This document shows positions 17,247 to 25,222 of a stretch of DNA of 64,000 bases, piece after piece; the first letter of the stretch is position 1; the number at the start of each line of letters is the position of its first letter. The position numbers and the translations under genes were made by a program. Source of the stretch: Streptomyces iconiensis (GTDB lineage: Bacteria > Actinomycetota > Actinomycetes > Streptomycetales > Streptomycetaceae); contig NZ_JANCPR020000036.1 in NCBI RefSeq assembly GCF_028657195.3, positions 37,264 through 101,263 on the forward strand. Reading direction: 5' to 3'. The notes beneath the pieces were generated by a model. The model was given only the letters and a program-made list of their open reading frames with translations, searched no databases and had not been told where the DNA came from.

Positions 17247-18248
17247 CTACGAACGTTCCGCGAGCAGCCCCGCCGCGCGGTCCGCGAACGCCGTGCCCCG
17301 CTCCAGCCAGGACTCGCCGCGCCCCATCCGGAACCCGTGGCGCCGAGCCCAGAGCGCGGTGTCGACGGCGTGGAACTGGGCCCAACGCCGCACGCGTTCA
17401 CGGTCGAGTCCGGCGGCCTCGGCGAACACGTCCAGCGTGCGGTGCAGGGCCTTGCGCAGGTTGTCGGCCTCCAGCAGCACCAGCGCGCGCGACTTGAGCA
17501 GCGTGCCCCCGTCGTAGGCGGGGTCACCCGCGTACCCCTTGGGGTCGACGGCCAGCCATGGCTCACGGTCGGCCCGCAGGATGTTCCCGGGGTGCAGGTC
17601 GCCGTGGACGAGGGTGTCCGGCTGTACGCGCCCCAGTTCGCTGACGGTCGCCAACGCCGCGTCCACGGCTTGCCGCGACAGCCCGTGCGCCAGTTCCTCC
17701 GCGTCGCGGAGCAGCTGCTCCTCCCAGGCGTCGGCCCGCTCCCGCAAGCGGGGCAGCCCGGGAGGCGCGGGGACGGCCAGCCGGTGATTGATCCGCCCCG
17801 CGACGCACGCCACCCGGTCGTCCTGAGCGTGCCGGCCGCCACCGCCGCTCCCGTCGTCCCCTGGCCCGGTCCCCGCTCCGCCGAGCCCCGGTTCGCCGGC
17901 CTCCGCCAGGGTCGAAGTCCGTGCCCGCTCCAGCAGCATCGCGAACCGGTCGTCGTCGCGCTCGTACAGCAGAACGGCCCCGCGCCCGCCCCACACCGCG
18001 AAGGCATCCGGCTCGTGGACGTTGCCCGGGTGCGGGAACGACACCTTCAGCACGGCCGTCGTACCGTCGCGGCGCCGCACGGGGACGATGACGCCGACAT
18101 CCCCGTGCAGGACCCCACCGTCCGGAACACACGACCAGCGCTCCAGCAACTCTTCCAGGATCCCGGGGAGTTGGGCGAGCCACGTCGCGCCGGGCTCCCC
18201 TTCGCGGTCGACGGTGGTCCGCACGAACGCCTCTGGCAGCTCGATCAT
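17247..18248 (-). CDS. APH(6)-like aminoglycoside/hydroxyurea phosphotransferase
   Basis: 333 residues, ATG 18248. The kinase-like fold shows HGDVGVIVPVRR and AVLKVSFPH in the N-lobe, the catalytic loop LVHGDLHPGNIL and the metal-binding VDPKGYAGDPAYDGG. This matches the streptomycin 6-kinase family, whose members also phosphorylate hydroxyurea or unknown compounds. A Gly/Asp-rich loop of about 28 residues (about 113-142) between the hinge and the helical lobe looks like an insertion. The natural substrate cannot be told from sequence. Palindromic GAACGTTC occurs at 17232 and 17251 around the stop. Confidence 0.88.
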   Translation of the reverse strand: MIELPEAFVRTTVDREGEPGATWLAQLPGILEELLERWSCVPDGGVLHGDVGVIVPVRRRDGTTAVLKVSFPHPGNVHEPDAFAVWGGRGAVLLYERDDDRFAMLLERARTSTLAEAGEPGLGGAGTGPGDDGSGGGGRHAQDDRVACVAGRINHRLAVPAPPGLPRLRERADAWEEQLLRDAEELAHGLSRQAVDAALATVSELGRVQPDTLVHGDLHPGNILRADREPWLAVDPKGYAGDPAYDGGTLLKSRALVLLEADNLRKALHRTLDVFAEAAGLDRERVRRWAQFHAVDTALWARRHGFRMGRGESWLERGTAFADRAAGLLAERS

Positions 18249-18387
18249 CCGGGCACCTTACGCACATGCGCGAACCGACCCACCCCGCCGACCGCTTCAG
18301 CGCGTCCACCAAGAACCTCTCGGCGGCCCCGGTGCTGCCGCACCGAGAGGCACGCCAGGAGAGCGGGACGCCGCCGTTCCAGGGCGG

Positions 18388-18417
18388 TTGCGGTAAGTGT
18401 CGAGTCCACCCTAGGGT
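18388..18417 (+). promoter_or_regulatory. Promoter for leaderless GNAT mRNA
   Basis: TTGCGG at 18388-18393, an 18-nt spacer, then TAGGGT at 18412-18417. The ATG follows 6 nt later, so transcription should begin at or next to the start codon. No Shine-Dalgarno sequence is present. Confidence 0.6.
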
Positions 18418-18423
18418 CATTAC

Positions 18424-18972
18424 ATGACGCAGGTGAGACGGGCGACGCCGGACGACATCGCGGAACTGACCCGGTTGCGGGCCCTGCTGTTCGAGACGCT
18501 TGACGGCGACTTCTTCAACTCCCCGACGGCCGGGGAAGGTTGGCGGGACGAACTGACCGCCGTACTCAAGGAACAGTTCACAGCCGAGAATGTACGGATC
18601 CTCGTCGTGGACAGTGACGGTGACGGTGACGGTGGCAGTGACGAGGGCGAGGCCGGGAGCACGGCCGGTAACGCGGGAGGCGGGGGAGGCGGAAGCCGTC
18701 CGCTCGCCGCATGCGGCATCGGCACGATCGAGCAGCGGTTGCCGGGCCCGCATCTGCGCAACGGGCGGATCGGGCAGGTGGTCGGCGTGGTGACCGACCC
18801 CGCGTACCGCAGGCGCGGACACAGCCGGGCGCTGATGCAGGGGCTGCTCGACTGGTTCAAGGCCCGGGAGATCGGGCGGGTCGACCTGTACGCGTCCTCC
18901 GACGGCGAACCGCTCTACCGCGCGCTCGGCTTCACCGAACACCCCGACCCCGCACTGTGCTGGCGCCCATGA
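18424..18972 (+). CDS. GNAT family N-acetyltransferase with low-complexity insertion
   Basis: 182 residues. An N-terminal RRATPDDIAELTRLRALLF begins the GNAT fold. The acetyl-CoA site is VGVVTDPAYRRRGHSRALM (R/QxxGxG/A loop), and the C-terminal LYRALGFTEH is typical of the family. Residues 63-91 are an Asp/Gly tract (DSDGDGDGG..., ending in six Gly) set between two core strands, apparently a slippage expansion. The substrate is unknown. The start codon follows a promoter so closely that the transcript is probably leaderless. Confidence 0.9.
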   Translation: MTQVRRATPDDIAELTRLRALLFETLDGDFFNSPTAGEGWRDELTAVLKEQFTAENVRILVVDSDGDGDGGSDEGEAGSTAGNAGGGGGGSRPLAACGIGTIEQRLPGPHLRNGRIGQVVGVVTDPAYRRRGHSRALMQGLLDWFKAREIGRVDLYASSDGEPLYRALGFTEHPDPALCWRP

Positions 18973-19040
18973 GCGCGCGGCGGCGCCCGGCGGAGCGTGC
19001 ACGGGCGGAGCCGGCGAACGGGCAGGAACCGTACGCGTCA

Positions 19041-19067
19041 TTCAGGGCCCGATTCCGCCCCTAGGCT
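19041..19067 (+). promoter_or_regulatory. Probable promoter of the SMI1/KNR4 gene
   Basis: TAGGCT at 19062-19067 lies 7 nt before the ATG, with TTCAGG at 19041-19046 as a weak -35 candidate. No SD sequence precedes the ATG, which suggests a leaderless transcript. Confidence 0.4.
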
Positions 19068-19074
19068 GCGCCTT

Positions 19075-19509
19075 ATGTGGACAGAGAGTGCAAGCGAGGC
19101 GTACGACGAAGTGGAGTTCGAAGAGCCGGAGGGTGCCGCCGCCGTGGAGGAGGCGGAACGGCGCCTGGGGGAAGCGCTGCCTCCGCAGCTGGCTGAGCTG
19201 CTGGCGGAGACCGACGGCGTCGTAGGGCCGTACGGGCTGGACGTGGTGTGGCCGCTGGAGCGGATCGTCGAGGACAACTTGCGCTTCCGTACGGAGAGTT
19301 CGCTGGCGGAGCTGTACATGCCGTTCGACCCGTTGCTCTTCTTCGGCGACAACGGCGACGGCGACCAGTTCGCCTTCGTGCGGCAGCCCGAGCGTTCCGA
19401 TGTGTTCGTGTGGGAGCACGAGAACGACAGCCGCAGGTGGGTGGCCGGGGGCCTGCGCGACTACCTTCAGCGGTCCCTCACGGCAGACGGCGAGGACTGG
19501 TACCGGTAG
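19075..19509 (+). CDS. SMI1/KNR4 family (SUKH) protein
   Basis: 144 residues. The family pattern is visible: EEAERRLGEALPPQLAELLAETDGV, YGLDVVWPLERI, FFGDNGDGDQFAFV, VFVWEHENDSRRWVAGGLRDYL. SUKH proteins commonly serve as immunity proteins in polymorphic toxin systems, though many stand-alone copies have no known partner. No toxin gene is adjacent here. The start was chosen at the ATG 7 nt after a TAGGCT -10 box; the frame upstream runs into the preceding gene region and is not supported. Confidence 0.88.
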   Translation: MWTESASEAYDEVEFEEPEGAAAVEEAERRLGEALPPQLAELLAETDGVVGPYGLDVVWPLERIVEDNLRFRTESSLAELYMPFDPLLFFGDNGDGDQFAFVRQPERSDVFVWEHENDSRRWVAGGLRDYLQRSLTADGEDWYR

Positions 19510-19704
19510 CCAGGTGCCGACGCCTCCGCGCAGGCGCGGGCGCGGGCGCGGGAATCCGCTCGTGGGGGCGGGGGTCGACCACGTACGTTCTCCGGGACCG
19601 CACCGGGCGGCGGCCCGAGCTGTCCGGCCGTATCGAGTGGCCCGAGCGGCCGGCACTTCCGCCGGCGGGCGCCCGGCGCTCCGACCAGAGGGGAACAGCC
19701 CGTC

Positions 19705-20283
19705 ATGACAGCGTCCGCCCGCCCTCTGCCCCGTTCACGGGAGGAGGCCGTAGCCGCCGAACTGGCCGGCGAACGGCTGAAGTTCCTGTTCTTCTGGGGG
19801 CACCGGCCGACGAAGGGCGGCGGCCCCGGGCCCGGGTGCCTCAGCCAGTGGTGGCGGGCCGATTTCACGGCGGACGGCGTCACCTACCCCACGGCTGAGC
19901 ACTACATGATGGCGCACAAGGCGTGGCTGTTCGGTGACGGTACGGCGGCCGAACGCGTCCTCTCCTCGCCCGACCCCGGGCACGCCAAGGCGGTGGGCCG
20001 GGAGGTGGCCGGGTTCGACGAAACGGTGTGGGCCGCGCGGCGGCAGGAGATCGTGGTGCGCGGGAATCACGCGAAGTTCTCCGGCGTCCCCGCACTCGGG
20101 GACTACCTCGCCGGAACCCGAAGCCGGGTACTGGTGGAGGCCAGCCCGCTCGACCGGGTGTGGGGCATCGGCCTCCCCGCCGACCACGCACACGCCCCCT
20201 CACCCCGCCACTGGCGAGGACCCAACCTGCTCGGTTTCGCCCTCATGGAGGTCAGAGAACTCCTCCCCGGCCCCAGCACATAG
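19705..20283 (+). CDS. NADAR family N-glycosidase (YbiA-like)
   Basis: 192 residues. Conserved NADAR features appear in order: LKFLFFWGH, CLSQWWRADF, YPTAEHYMMAHKAWLFGD, NHAKFS, LVEASPLDRVWGIGL and GPNLLGFALMEVR. In the family YbiA and its relatives hydrolyse N-glycosidic bonds of reactive riboflavin intermediates, and NADAR proteins remove ADP-ribose from modified guanine in DNA in some toxin-antitoxin systems. This copy is a stand-alone gene. A link to the ART-like toxin 15 kb away would be speculation. Confidence 0.92.
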   Translation: MTASARPLPRSREEAVAAELAGERLKFLFFWGHRPTKGGGPGPGCLSQWWRADFTADGVTYPTAEHYMMAHKAWLFGDGTAAERVLSSPDPGHAKAVGREVAGFDETVWAARRQEIVVRGNHAKFSGVPALGDYLAGTRSRVLVEASPLDRVWGIGLPADHAHAPSPRHWRGPNLLGFALMEVRELLPGPST

Positions 20284-20322
20284 CACCCGAACGGGGAAGG
20301 CGCGGCAGAGCGAGAAGGGAGC

Positions 20323-20506
20323 GCGCACCCGCAGCCTGCGGCCGACCCCCGCATCGAAGCGCGCACCCGCAGCCCACGGTCAACCCCCGCATCACGAAGC
20401 GCGCACCCGCAGCCCACGGTCAACCCCCGCATCACGAAGCGCGCACCCGCAGCCCACGGTCAACCCCCGCATCACGAAGCGCGCACCACAGCCCCCGCAT
20501 CACGGA
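20323..20506. repeat. 40-bp tandem repeat array
   Basis: Three perfect 40-bp copies start at 20361, 20401 and 20441 (unit begins GCGCACCCGCAGCCCACGGT). A degenerate 38-bp copy lies before them and a truncated one after. It lies between convergent genes, and no frame across it has an RBS or domain. Confidence 0.95.
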
Positions 20507-20640
20507 GCGTGCACCGCGCCCTGTGGCCACCCGCACCGTGAACACGAACCGCGCCGCAGCATGGCCCGCGCGCCCCACGTCTGGCGTCCTGGGGCCGTGG
20601 GCAAGCACCCCAGCGCGTCATGGCCGTGCGCAAGCACTCA

Positions 20641-20681
20641 GCGCGCCCCGCCGTTCCGAGTCGTGGAACGGCGGGGCGCGC
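20641..20681 (-). terminator. Very stable terminator after DUF3039 gene
   Basis: Seventeen-base-pair stem (GCGCGCCCCGCCGTTCC and its complement at 20665-20681) with a GAGTCGT loop. It lies 40 bp beyond the DUF3039 stop and, being symmetrical, may also stop transcripts from the repeat side. Confidence 0.9.
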
Positions 20682-20720
20682 TGGGGAGCCCTTGCTTAAG
20701 ACCGGGTGTGCGGCCGGGGG

Positions 20721-21026
20721 CTACTTCTTGTCGCCCTTGCCGCCGCCCTTGCCGTCCTTGCCGTTCTTGCCGCCGTCGGCGCCCATGGTCTCGTAGATCT
20801 CCTTGCACATGGGGCAGACCGGGTACTTCTTCGGGTCGCGACCCGGGACCCAGACCTTCCCGCAGAGCGCGACGACGGGCGTGCCCTCCATCGCGCTGGC
20901 CATGATCTTGTCCTTCTGGACATAGTGGGCGAACCGCTCGTGGTCGCCGTCACCGTGTGAAGTCTGCGGCGTCGGCTCGACGAGGGTGCCGGTGCTGCCG
21001 CCGCGCTCGGGCTCAAGAGTGCTCAT
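20721..21026 (-). CDS. DUF3039 protein
   Basis: 101 residues, start at the second Met (21026). The conserved DUF3039 core reads HERFAHYVQKDKIMASAMEGTPVVALCGKVWVPGRDPKKYPVCPMCKEIYE; the single Cys plus the CPMC pair and nearby His residues suggest a zinc site. A Lys/Gly tail ends the protein. The family is conserved across Actinobacteria but has no assigned function. It is adjacent to UPF0301 and murA, as I remember for S. coelicolor. Confidence 0.92.
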   Translation of the reverse strand: MSTLEPERGGSTGTLVEPTPQTSHGDGDHERFAHYVQKDKIMASAMEGTPVVALCGKVWVPGRDPKKYPVCPMCKEIYETMGADGGKNGKDGKGGGKGDKK

Positions 21027-21129
21027 GCCGTCCAAGGGTACTCATGTGCCGGGCACACGTCAGGCGTGGCCCGTGGCCCACATCACGTGGTGGACGCGCG
21101 GGCAACACGCCGGTGTCCGGCTCCCGCCG

Positions 21130-22188
21130 TCAGTTCAGCGAAGGGTCGTCGGGGTAGGTCGCGACGAGCGCCAACTCGCTGCGCTGTCGCCGCAGTACGG
21201 ACCGCCACAGGCCCTCGGGCGAGGGCGAGGAGACATCGCCTGGCTCGGATTCGACGACGTACCAGGCGCCCTCGGACAGCTCGTCCTCCAGCTGCCCCGG
21301 CCCCCATCCCGCGTAACCGGCGAAGATCCGCAGGGAGCCCAGCTCGGCGGCGAGCAGTTCGGGCGGGGCCTCCAGGTCGACGAGGCCGATGGCGCCGTGC
21401 ACCCGGCGCCAGCCGAGTGGGCCGTCGGCCTCGCCCTCGGAGCCGACCCCGTCGAGGCCGTCGAGAGCGCCGGCTTCCATGGCAGCGGCTTCCAGCGCCC
21501 CCGCTTCCAAAGAACCGGTCTCCAGCGCTTCGGGGTCGAAGATGTCGGCGGTTTCCGAGACGGTTTCGGACACGTCGGAGGCAGCATCCGGGGTCTCGGA
21601 ACCGCCGGTGGCCGCGGAGCCCAGGGGCCCGGCGTCGGGGCCCGGCTCACCGAGCCCGGCGTCGCAGGCGTCCTGCGCGCCCCGTACCTCCCACACGTCC
21701 TCGGCTTCGCCCACGTCGCCCACGTCGCCCGCTGCCCGGCCCGGAGCGTTCCGACCCGGAGCGCTCCGGCCGGGATCGTTCCGCTTTGAAGCGTTCAGGT
21801 TCGGAGCGTTCGGTTCCGTCGGGCCGCCTGTCCCGTCGCCAGGTGCGGCTCCGTGACCGGGTGGAGCCGCGTCGTCCGGGCGTGGGCCCTCTCCCGGCGC
21901 TGCCCCTCTCGCCCGGCCGACGCCTCCCGTGGGGACGACGGCCACACCCAGCGCGGCGTCCAGGGAGACGGGGCCGCCCTGGAAGACGACGCCGGGCTCG
22001 CCCGCGAGGGCTGCCCAGGGCTCCAGGATGTCGCTGACATCAACGGGAGTGGGACGGTTGAGGACCACGCCTAGTGAGCCCTCCTCGTCGTGGTCGAGGA
22101 GGAGCACCACCGCGCGGTCGAAGTTCGGGTCGGCCAGCACCGGTGTGGCGACGAGCAGCCGCCCGGTGAGCGAGGACACCTCGGTCAT
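21130..22188 (-). CDS. UPF0301 (YqgE/AlgH) protein with a ~167-residue insertion
   Basis: 352 residues from ATG 22188, nearly twice the usual ~185. The N-terminal half (LTGRLLVATPVLADPNFDRAVVLLLDHDEEGSLGVVLNRP, VFQGGPVS) and C-terminal half (GWRRVHGAIGLVDLEAPPE, LRIFAGYAGWGPGQLEDEL, WYVVE) match the family. Between residues about 88 and 255 lies a Gly/Ala/Asp/Glu-rich tract with imperfect repeats (LETGSLEAGALEAAAMEAGALDG). It occupies a surface loop by position. The reading frame is intact, so the protein is probably still folded. The family's role is unknown, although AlgH was named for effects on alginate regulation. Confidence 0.93.
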   Translation of the reverse strand: MTEVSSLTGRLLVATPVLADPNFDRAVVLLLDHDEEGSLGVVLNRPTPVDVSDILEPWAALAGEPGVVFQGGPVSLDAALGVAVVPTGGVGRARGAAPGEGPRPDDAAPPGHGAAPGDGTGGPTEPNAPNLNASKRNDPGRSAPGRNAPGRAAGDVGDVGEAEDVWEVRGAQDACDAGLGEPGPDAGPLGSAATGGSETPDAASDVSETVSETADIFDPEALETGSLEAGALEAAAMEAGALDGLDGVGSEGEADGPLGWRRVHGAIGLVDLEAPPELLAAELGSLRIFAGYAGWGPGQLEDELSEGAWYVVESEPGDVSSPSPEGLWRSVLRRQRSELALVATYPDDPSLN

Positions 22189-22453
22189 GGGGCAATGATC
22201 CCGCACCACCACCGTTCGCGGATACCCAACCGCCATTTCTCCCCTCCGGTACCTCCACACATCCGGCCACACCCGGGCCACACCCCTCAGGCGTGGAGCC
22301 GGAATTCGGTCACCCTGGGGTAATGCGTAAGGAACAGAGAGTGTTATTGCTGAGATGTGACAGTCCCTGACCCCCCTTTCCCTTACGCCGGGCACAGGGC
22401 GGGCCATTACGATTACCTTTTGTCCCAACCCGTCTCCAGGAACGCGGAGATCC

Positions 22454-23806
22454 ATGACCGACAGCCCTGCCGACGTACTGCTTGTCCATGGTGGCGCCCC
22501 GCTGGAGGGTGAAATCCGTGTCCGTGGTGCGAAGAACCTCGTCCCGAAGGCCATGGTCGCCGCGCTGCTGGGCAGCGCGCCGAGCCGCCTGCGCAATGTG
22601 CCGGACATCCGCGACGTCCGTGTCGTACGCGGCCTGCTCCAGTTGCATGGCGTCACCGTCCGCGGAGGTCTGGGCTCGCCCCAGACCCCGGGCGAAGAGT
22701 CCGGCGAGCTGATCCTCGACCCGTCCCATGTCGAGAGCGCCAATGTCGCCGACATCGACGCGCACGCCGGCTCGTCGAGAATTCCGATCCTCTTCTGCGG
22801 CCCGCTCCTGCACCGCCTCGGCCACGCCTTCATTCCCGGCCTGGGGGGCTGCGACATCGGTGGCCGTCCGGTGGACTTCCACTTCGACGTGCTGCGCCAG
22901 TTCGGCGCGACGATCGAGAAGCGGGCCGACGGTCAGTACCTGGAGGCCCCGCAGCGGCTGCGGGGCACCAAGATCGAGCTGCCGTATCCCTCGGTCGGCT
23001 CGACCGAACAGGTGCTGCTCACCGCCGTGCTCGCCGAGGGCGTGACCGAACTCTCGAACGCGGCCGTCGAGCCGGAGATCGAGGACCTGATCTGCGTGCT
23101 CCAGAAAATGGGCGCGATCATCTCGATGGACACGGATCGCACGATCCGTATCACCGGTGTCGACTCCCTCGGCGGGTACAACCACAGCGCCCTCCCCGAC
23201 CGGCTGGAGGCCGCCTCCTGGGCGAGCGCCGCACTGGCCACCGAGGGCAGCGTGTACGTACGCGGCGCGCAGCAGAAGTCGATGATGACCTTCCTCAACA
23301 CCTACCGGAAGGTCGGTGGCGCCTTCGAGATCGGCGACGAGGGCATCCGCTTCTGGCATCCCGGCGGTCCGCTCAACGCGATCGCGCTGGAGACGGACGT
23401 GCACCCGGGTTTCCAGACCGACTGGCAGCAGCCGCTGGTGGTAGCCCTCACCCAGGCGTCCGGGCTCTCGATCGTGCACGAGACGGTCTACGAGTCACGA
23501 CTCGGGTTCACCTCGGCGCTCAACCAGATGGGCGCGCACATCCAGCTCTACCGCGAGTGCCTCGGCGGCATGCCGTGCCGCTTCGGGCAGCGCAACTTCC
23601 TCCACTCGGCCGTGGTTTCGGGGCCGACGAAGCTGCAGGGCGCCGATCTGGTCATTCCCGACCTGCGCGGCGGCTTCTCGTACCTGATCGCCGCGCTCGC
23701 CGCACAGGGCACGTCCCGGGTGCACGGGATCGACCTCATCAACCGCGGTTACGAGAACTTCCAGCAGAAGCTCGTGGAGTTGGGCGCGAAGGTGGAAAGG
23801 CCGTAA
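22454..23806 (+). CDS. murA: UDP-N-acetylglucosamine 1-carboxyvinyltransferase
   Basis: 450 residues, ATG with GGAG 6 nt upstream. MurA transfers enolpyruvate from PEP to UDP-GlcNAc, the first committed step of peptidoglycan synthesis in the cytoplasm. Visible family residues include RGAKNLVPKAM near the N-terminus (Lys27, Asn28) and the active-site loop GLGGCDIGG. Its Cys133 corresponds to the fosfomycin-target Cys115 of E. coli, so the enzyme should be fosfomycin-sensitive at the site level. It has its own ~265-bp upstream region and is read away from the UPF0301 gene. Confidence 0.96.
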   Translation: MTDSPADVLLVHGGAPLEGEIRVRGAKNLVPKAMVAALLGSAPSRLRNVPDIRDVRVVRGLLQLHGVTVRGGLGSPQTPGEESGELILDPSHVESANVADIDAHAGSSRIPILFCGPLLHRLGHAFIPGLGGCDIGGRPVDFHFDVLRQFGATIEKRADGQYLEAPQRLRGTKIELPYPSVGSTEQVLLTAVLAEGVTELSNAAVEPEIEDLICVLQKMGAIISMDTDRTIRITGVDSLGGYNHSALPDRLEAASWASAALATEGSVYVRGAQQKSMMTFLNTYRKVGGAFEIGDEGIRFWHPGGPLNAIALETDVHPGFQTDWQQPLVVALTQASGLSIVHETVYESRLGFTSALNQMGAHIQLYRECLGGMPCRFGQRNFLHSAVVSGPTKLQGADLVIPDLRGGFSYLIAALAAQGTSRVHGIDLINRGYENFQQKLVELGAKVERP

Positions 23807-23858
23807 CGGCCGAAGGTGGGAACGCCGTAGCGGCCGAAGGTGGGAAGGCCGTAGCGGC
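23799..23858 (+). repeat. 24-bp tandem repeat over the murA stop codon
   Basis: Two and a half copies of a 24-bp unit (GGCCGTAACGGCCGAAGGTG...) start at the last two codons of murA and run downstream. Each copy contains the near-palindrome GGCCGTAGCGGCC. It looks like duplication of the gene end. Confidence 0.85.
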
Positions 23859-24050
23859 CAGGGCGCGGGCGGCTCAGTCCGCGTCCCTGCCCTGGGCCGG
23901 CCAGGCGCCCCGGAAGTGACAGGGTGCGCCGTCACGGGTGGTGGCACTGAGCCCGTGGACGCGGGCGCGGGCCGTGGATGCGGGCCATGAACGCGAGGGC
24001 GGCAGGCGGGAGTCGGCCGGCGACTGCCGCGGCGTTCCTCCGCCACGGGA

Positions 24051-24087
24051 GAGGGCCCGCCCGCCACAGAAGAGGGGGCGGGCCCTC
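24051..24087 (-). terminator. Terminator of the ABC importer operon
   Basis: Twelve-base-pair stem GAGGGCCCGCCC / GGGCGGGCCCTC with a 13-nt loop. It ends 1 bp from the stop of the ATPase gene on the minus strand. Confidence 0.85.
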
Positions 24088-24088
24088 C

Positions 24089-25222
24089 TCACGACGCTGT
24101 CTTCTCCGCCAGTACGGGGTTGTCGCGCTCCTCCACCAGTACGGGGTTGTCGTGCGCGGTGAGGGTGCAGCGTGTGCCCGGGGTGAGCGAGCCGGCCTCC
24201 CAGCTGGGCAGGTCGGCCTTCGCCTCGGCCCCTGAGTCGGTGGTCAGGTGCAGCCTGGTGGTGCTGCCGAGGAACGTGGCGACGCGTACGGTCGCGTGCT
24301 CGCCCCCGTCCTGCTCTCCCGTGTGCACCTGGAGCCCCTCGGGGCGCAGCAGTACGTCGACCGTGCGGCCCGCTTCCGGGTGGGCACCCTGGCCGGTGGT
24401 CACGGGGAGCCGCCGCCCGAGCACCTCGACGGTGCCGCCCTCGCGGACGACGCCGGGCAGCCGGTTCATGGTGCCGACGAACTCCGCGACGAAGGGCGTG
24501 GCGGGGCGCTCGTACAACTCGTTGGGCGGGGCGCACTGTTCGAGGCGGCCGTCCTTCATCACGGCGACGCGGTCCGCCATGGACAGCGCCTCCTCCTGGT
24601 CGTGGGTGACGAAGACCGTGGTGATGCCCAGTTCGAGCTGGAGGCGGCGTATCTCCTCGCGCAGCTGGAGGCGCACCTTGGCGTCGAGCGCGGAGAGCGG
24701 CTCGTCGAGGAGCAGCACGCGGGGGCTCACGGCGAGGGCGCGGGCGAGGGCCACGCGCTGCTGCTGGCCGCCGGAGAGCTGGTGCGGGTAGTGCTTGTCG
24801 CGTCCCGGCAGCCCGACGAGTTCGAGCAGTTCGGCGGCGCGTGCGGCACGTTCGGCCTTGGACGCCTTGCGGACGCGCAGCCCGTAGGCGACGTTCTCGG
24901 CCGCCGTCATGTTGGGGAAGAGGCTGTAGGACTGGAAGACCATGCCGATGTCGCGCTTGTTGGCGGGCAGCCCTGTCACGTCCTCGCCGCCCATGAGGAG
25001 TTCGCCCGTGTCGGCGGTCTCGAAGCCCGCGATGATGCGCAGCGCCGTGGTCTTGCCGCAGCCGGAGGGGCCGAGAAGGGCGACGAGTTCGCCCGGTGCG
25101 ATGTCGAGGTCGAGCCCGTCGAGTGCGGTGGTGCTCCCGAAGGCGCGGCGGAGCCCGCCGAGCCGGAGGCCGACGCCGGCGCGTGTGTCGGTGCTGTCCC
25201 CGGCGCTGATGGTCGTCGTCAT
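24089..25222 (-). CDS. ABC importer ATPase (PotA/phosphonate-type)
   Basis: 377 residues. Walker A GPSGCGKTT, Q-loop VFQSYSLFPNMT, signature LSGGQQQRVALARAL, Walker B VLLLDEPLSALD and the H-loop FVTHDQEEALSMAD are all present. A TOBE-like C-terminal domain (LRPEGLQVHTGE, VATFLGSTTRLHL) follows. It energises uptake through the two permeases encoded upstream, with an ATGA overlap. The C-terminus carries a short duplication (DNPVLVEER, DNPVLAEK). The family transports polyamines, iron(III), thiamine or 2-aminoethylphosphonate; motifs alone do not settle which. Confidence 0.92.
   Translation of the reverse strand: MTTTISAGDSTDTRAGVGLRLGGLRRAFGSTTALDGLDLDIAPGELVALLGPSGCGKTTALRIIAGFETADTGELLMGGEDVTGLPANKRDIGMVFQSYSLFPNMTAAENVAYGLRVRKASKAERAARAAELLELVGLPGRDKHYPHQLSGGQQQRVALARALAVSPRVLLLDEPLSALDAKVRLQLREEIRRLQLELGITTVFVTHDQEEALSMADRVAVMKDGRLEQCAPPNELYERPATPFVAEFVGTMNRLPGVVREGGTVEVLGRRLPVTTGQGAHPEAGRTVDVLLRPEGLQVHTGEQDGGEHATVRVATFLGSTTRLHLTTDSGAEAKADLPSWEAGSLTPGTRCTLTAHDNPVLVEERDNPVLAEKTAS

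Noticed and set aside
15132..18503. Open frame of 1123 codons on the + strand
   Set aside because: It is antisense to the HAD, DHA2 transporter and APH-like genes, which have clear motifs. Its product is Arg/Pro/His-rich without domains, as usual for shadow frames in high-GC DNA.
20361..20480. CRISPR-like regular 40-bp repeats
   Set aside because: The copies are head-to-tail with no spacers between them and no cas genes nearby, so this is a plain tandem repeat.
22189..22857. 223-codon N-terminal extension of the UPF0301 frame
   Set aside because: It is antisense to murA and its upstream region, and the family start MTEVSSLTGRLL coincides with ATG 22188.
23874..24050. Possible protein C-terminus on the minus strand (DGAPCHFRGAWPAQGRD)
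   Set aside because: The short segment looks protein-like, but no start, RBS or longer homologous sequence could be seen; the rest of the frame is a shadow of the ATPase gene.
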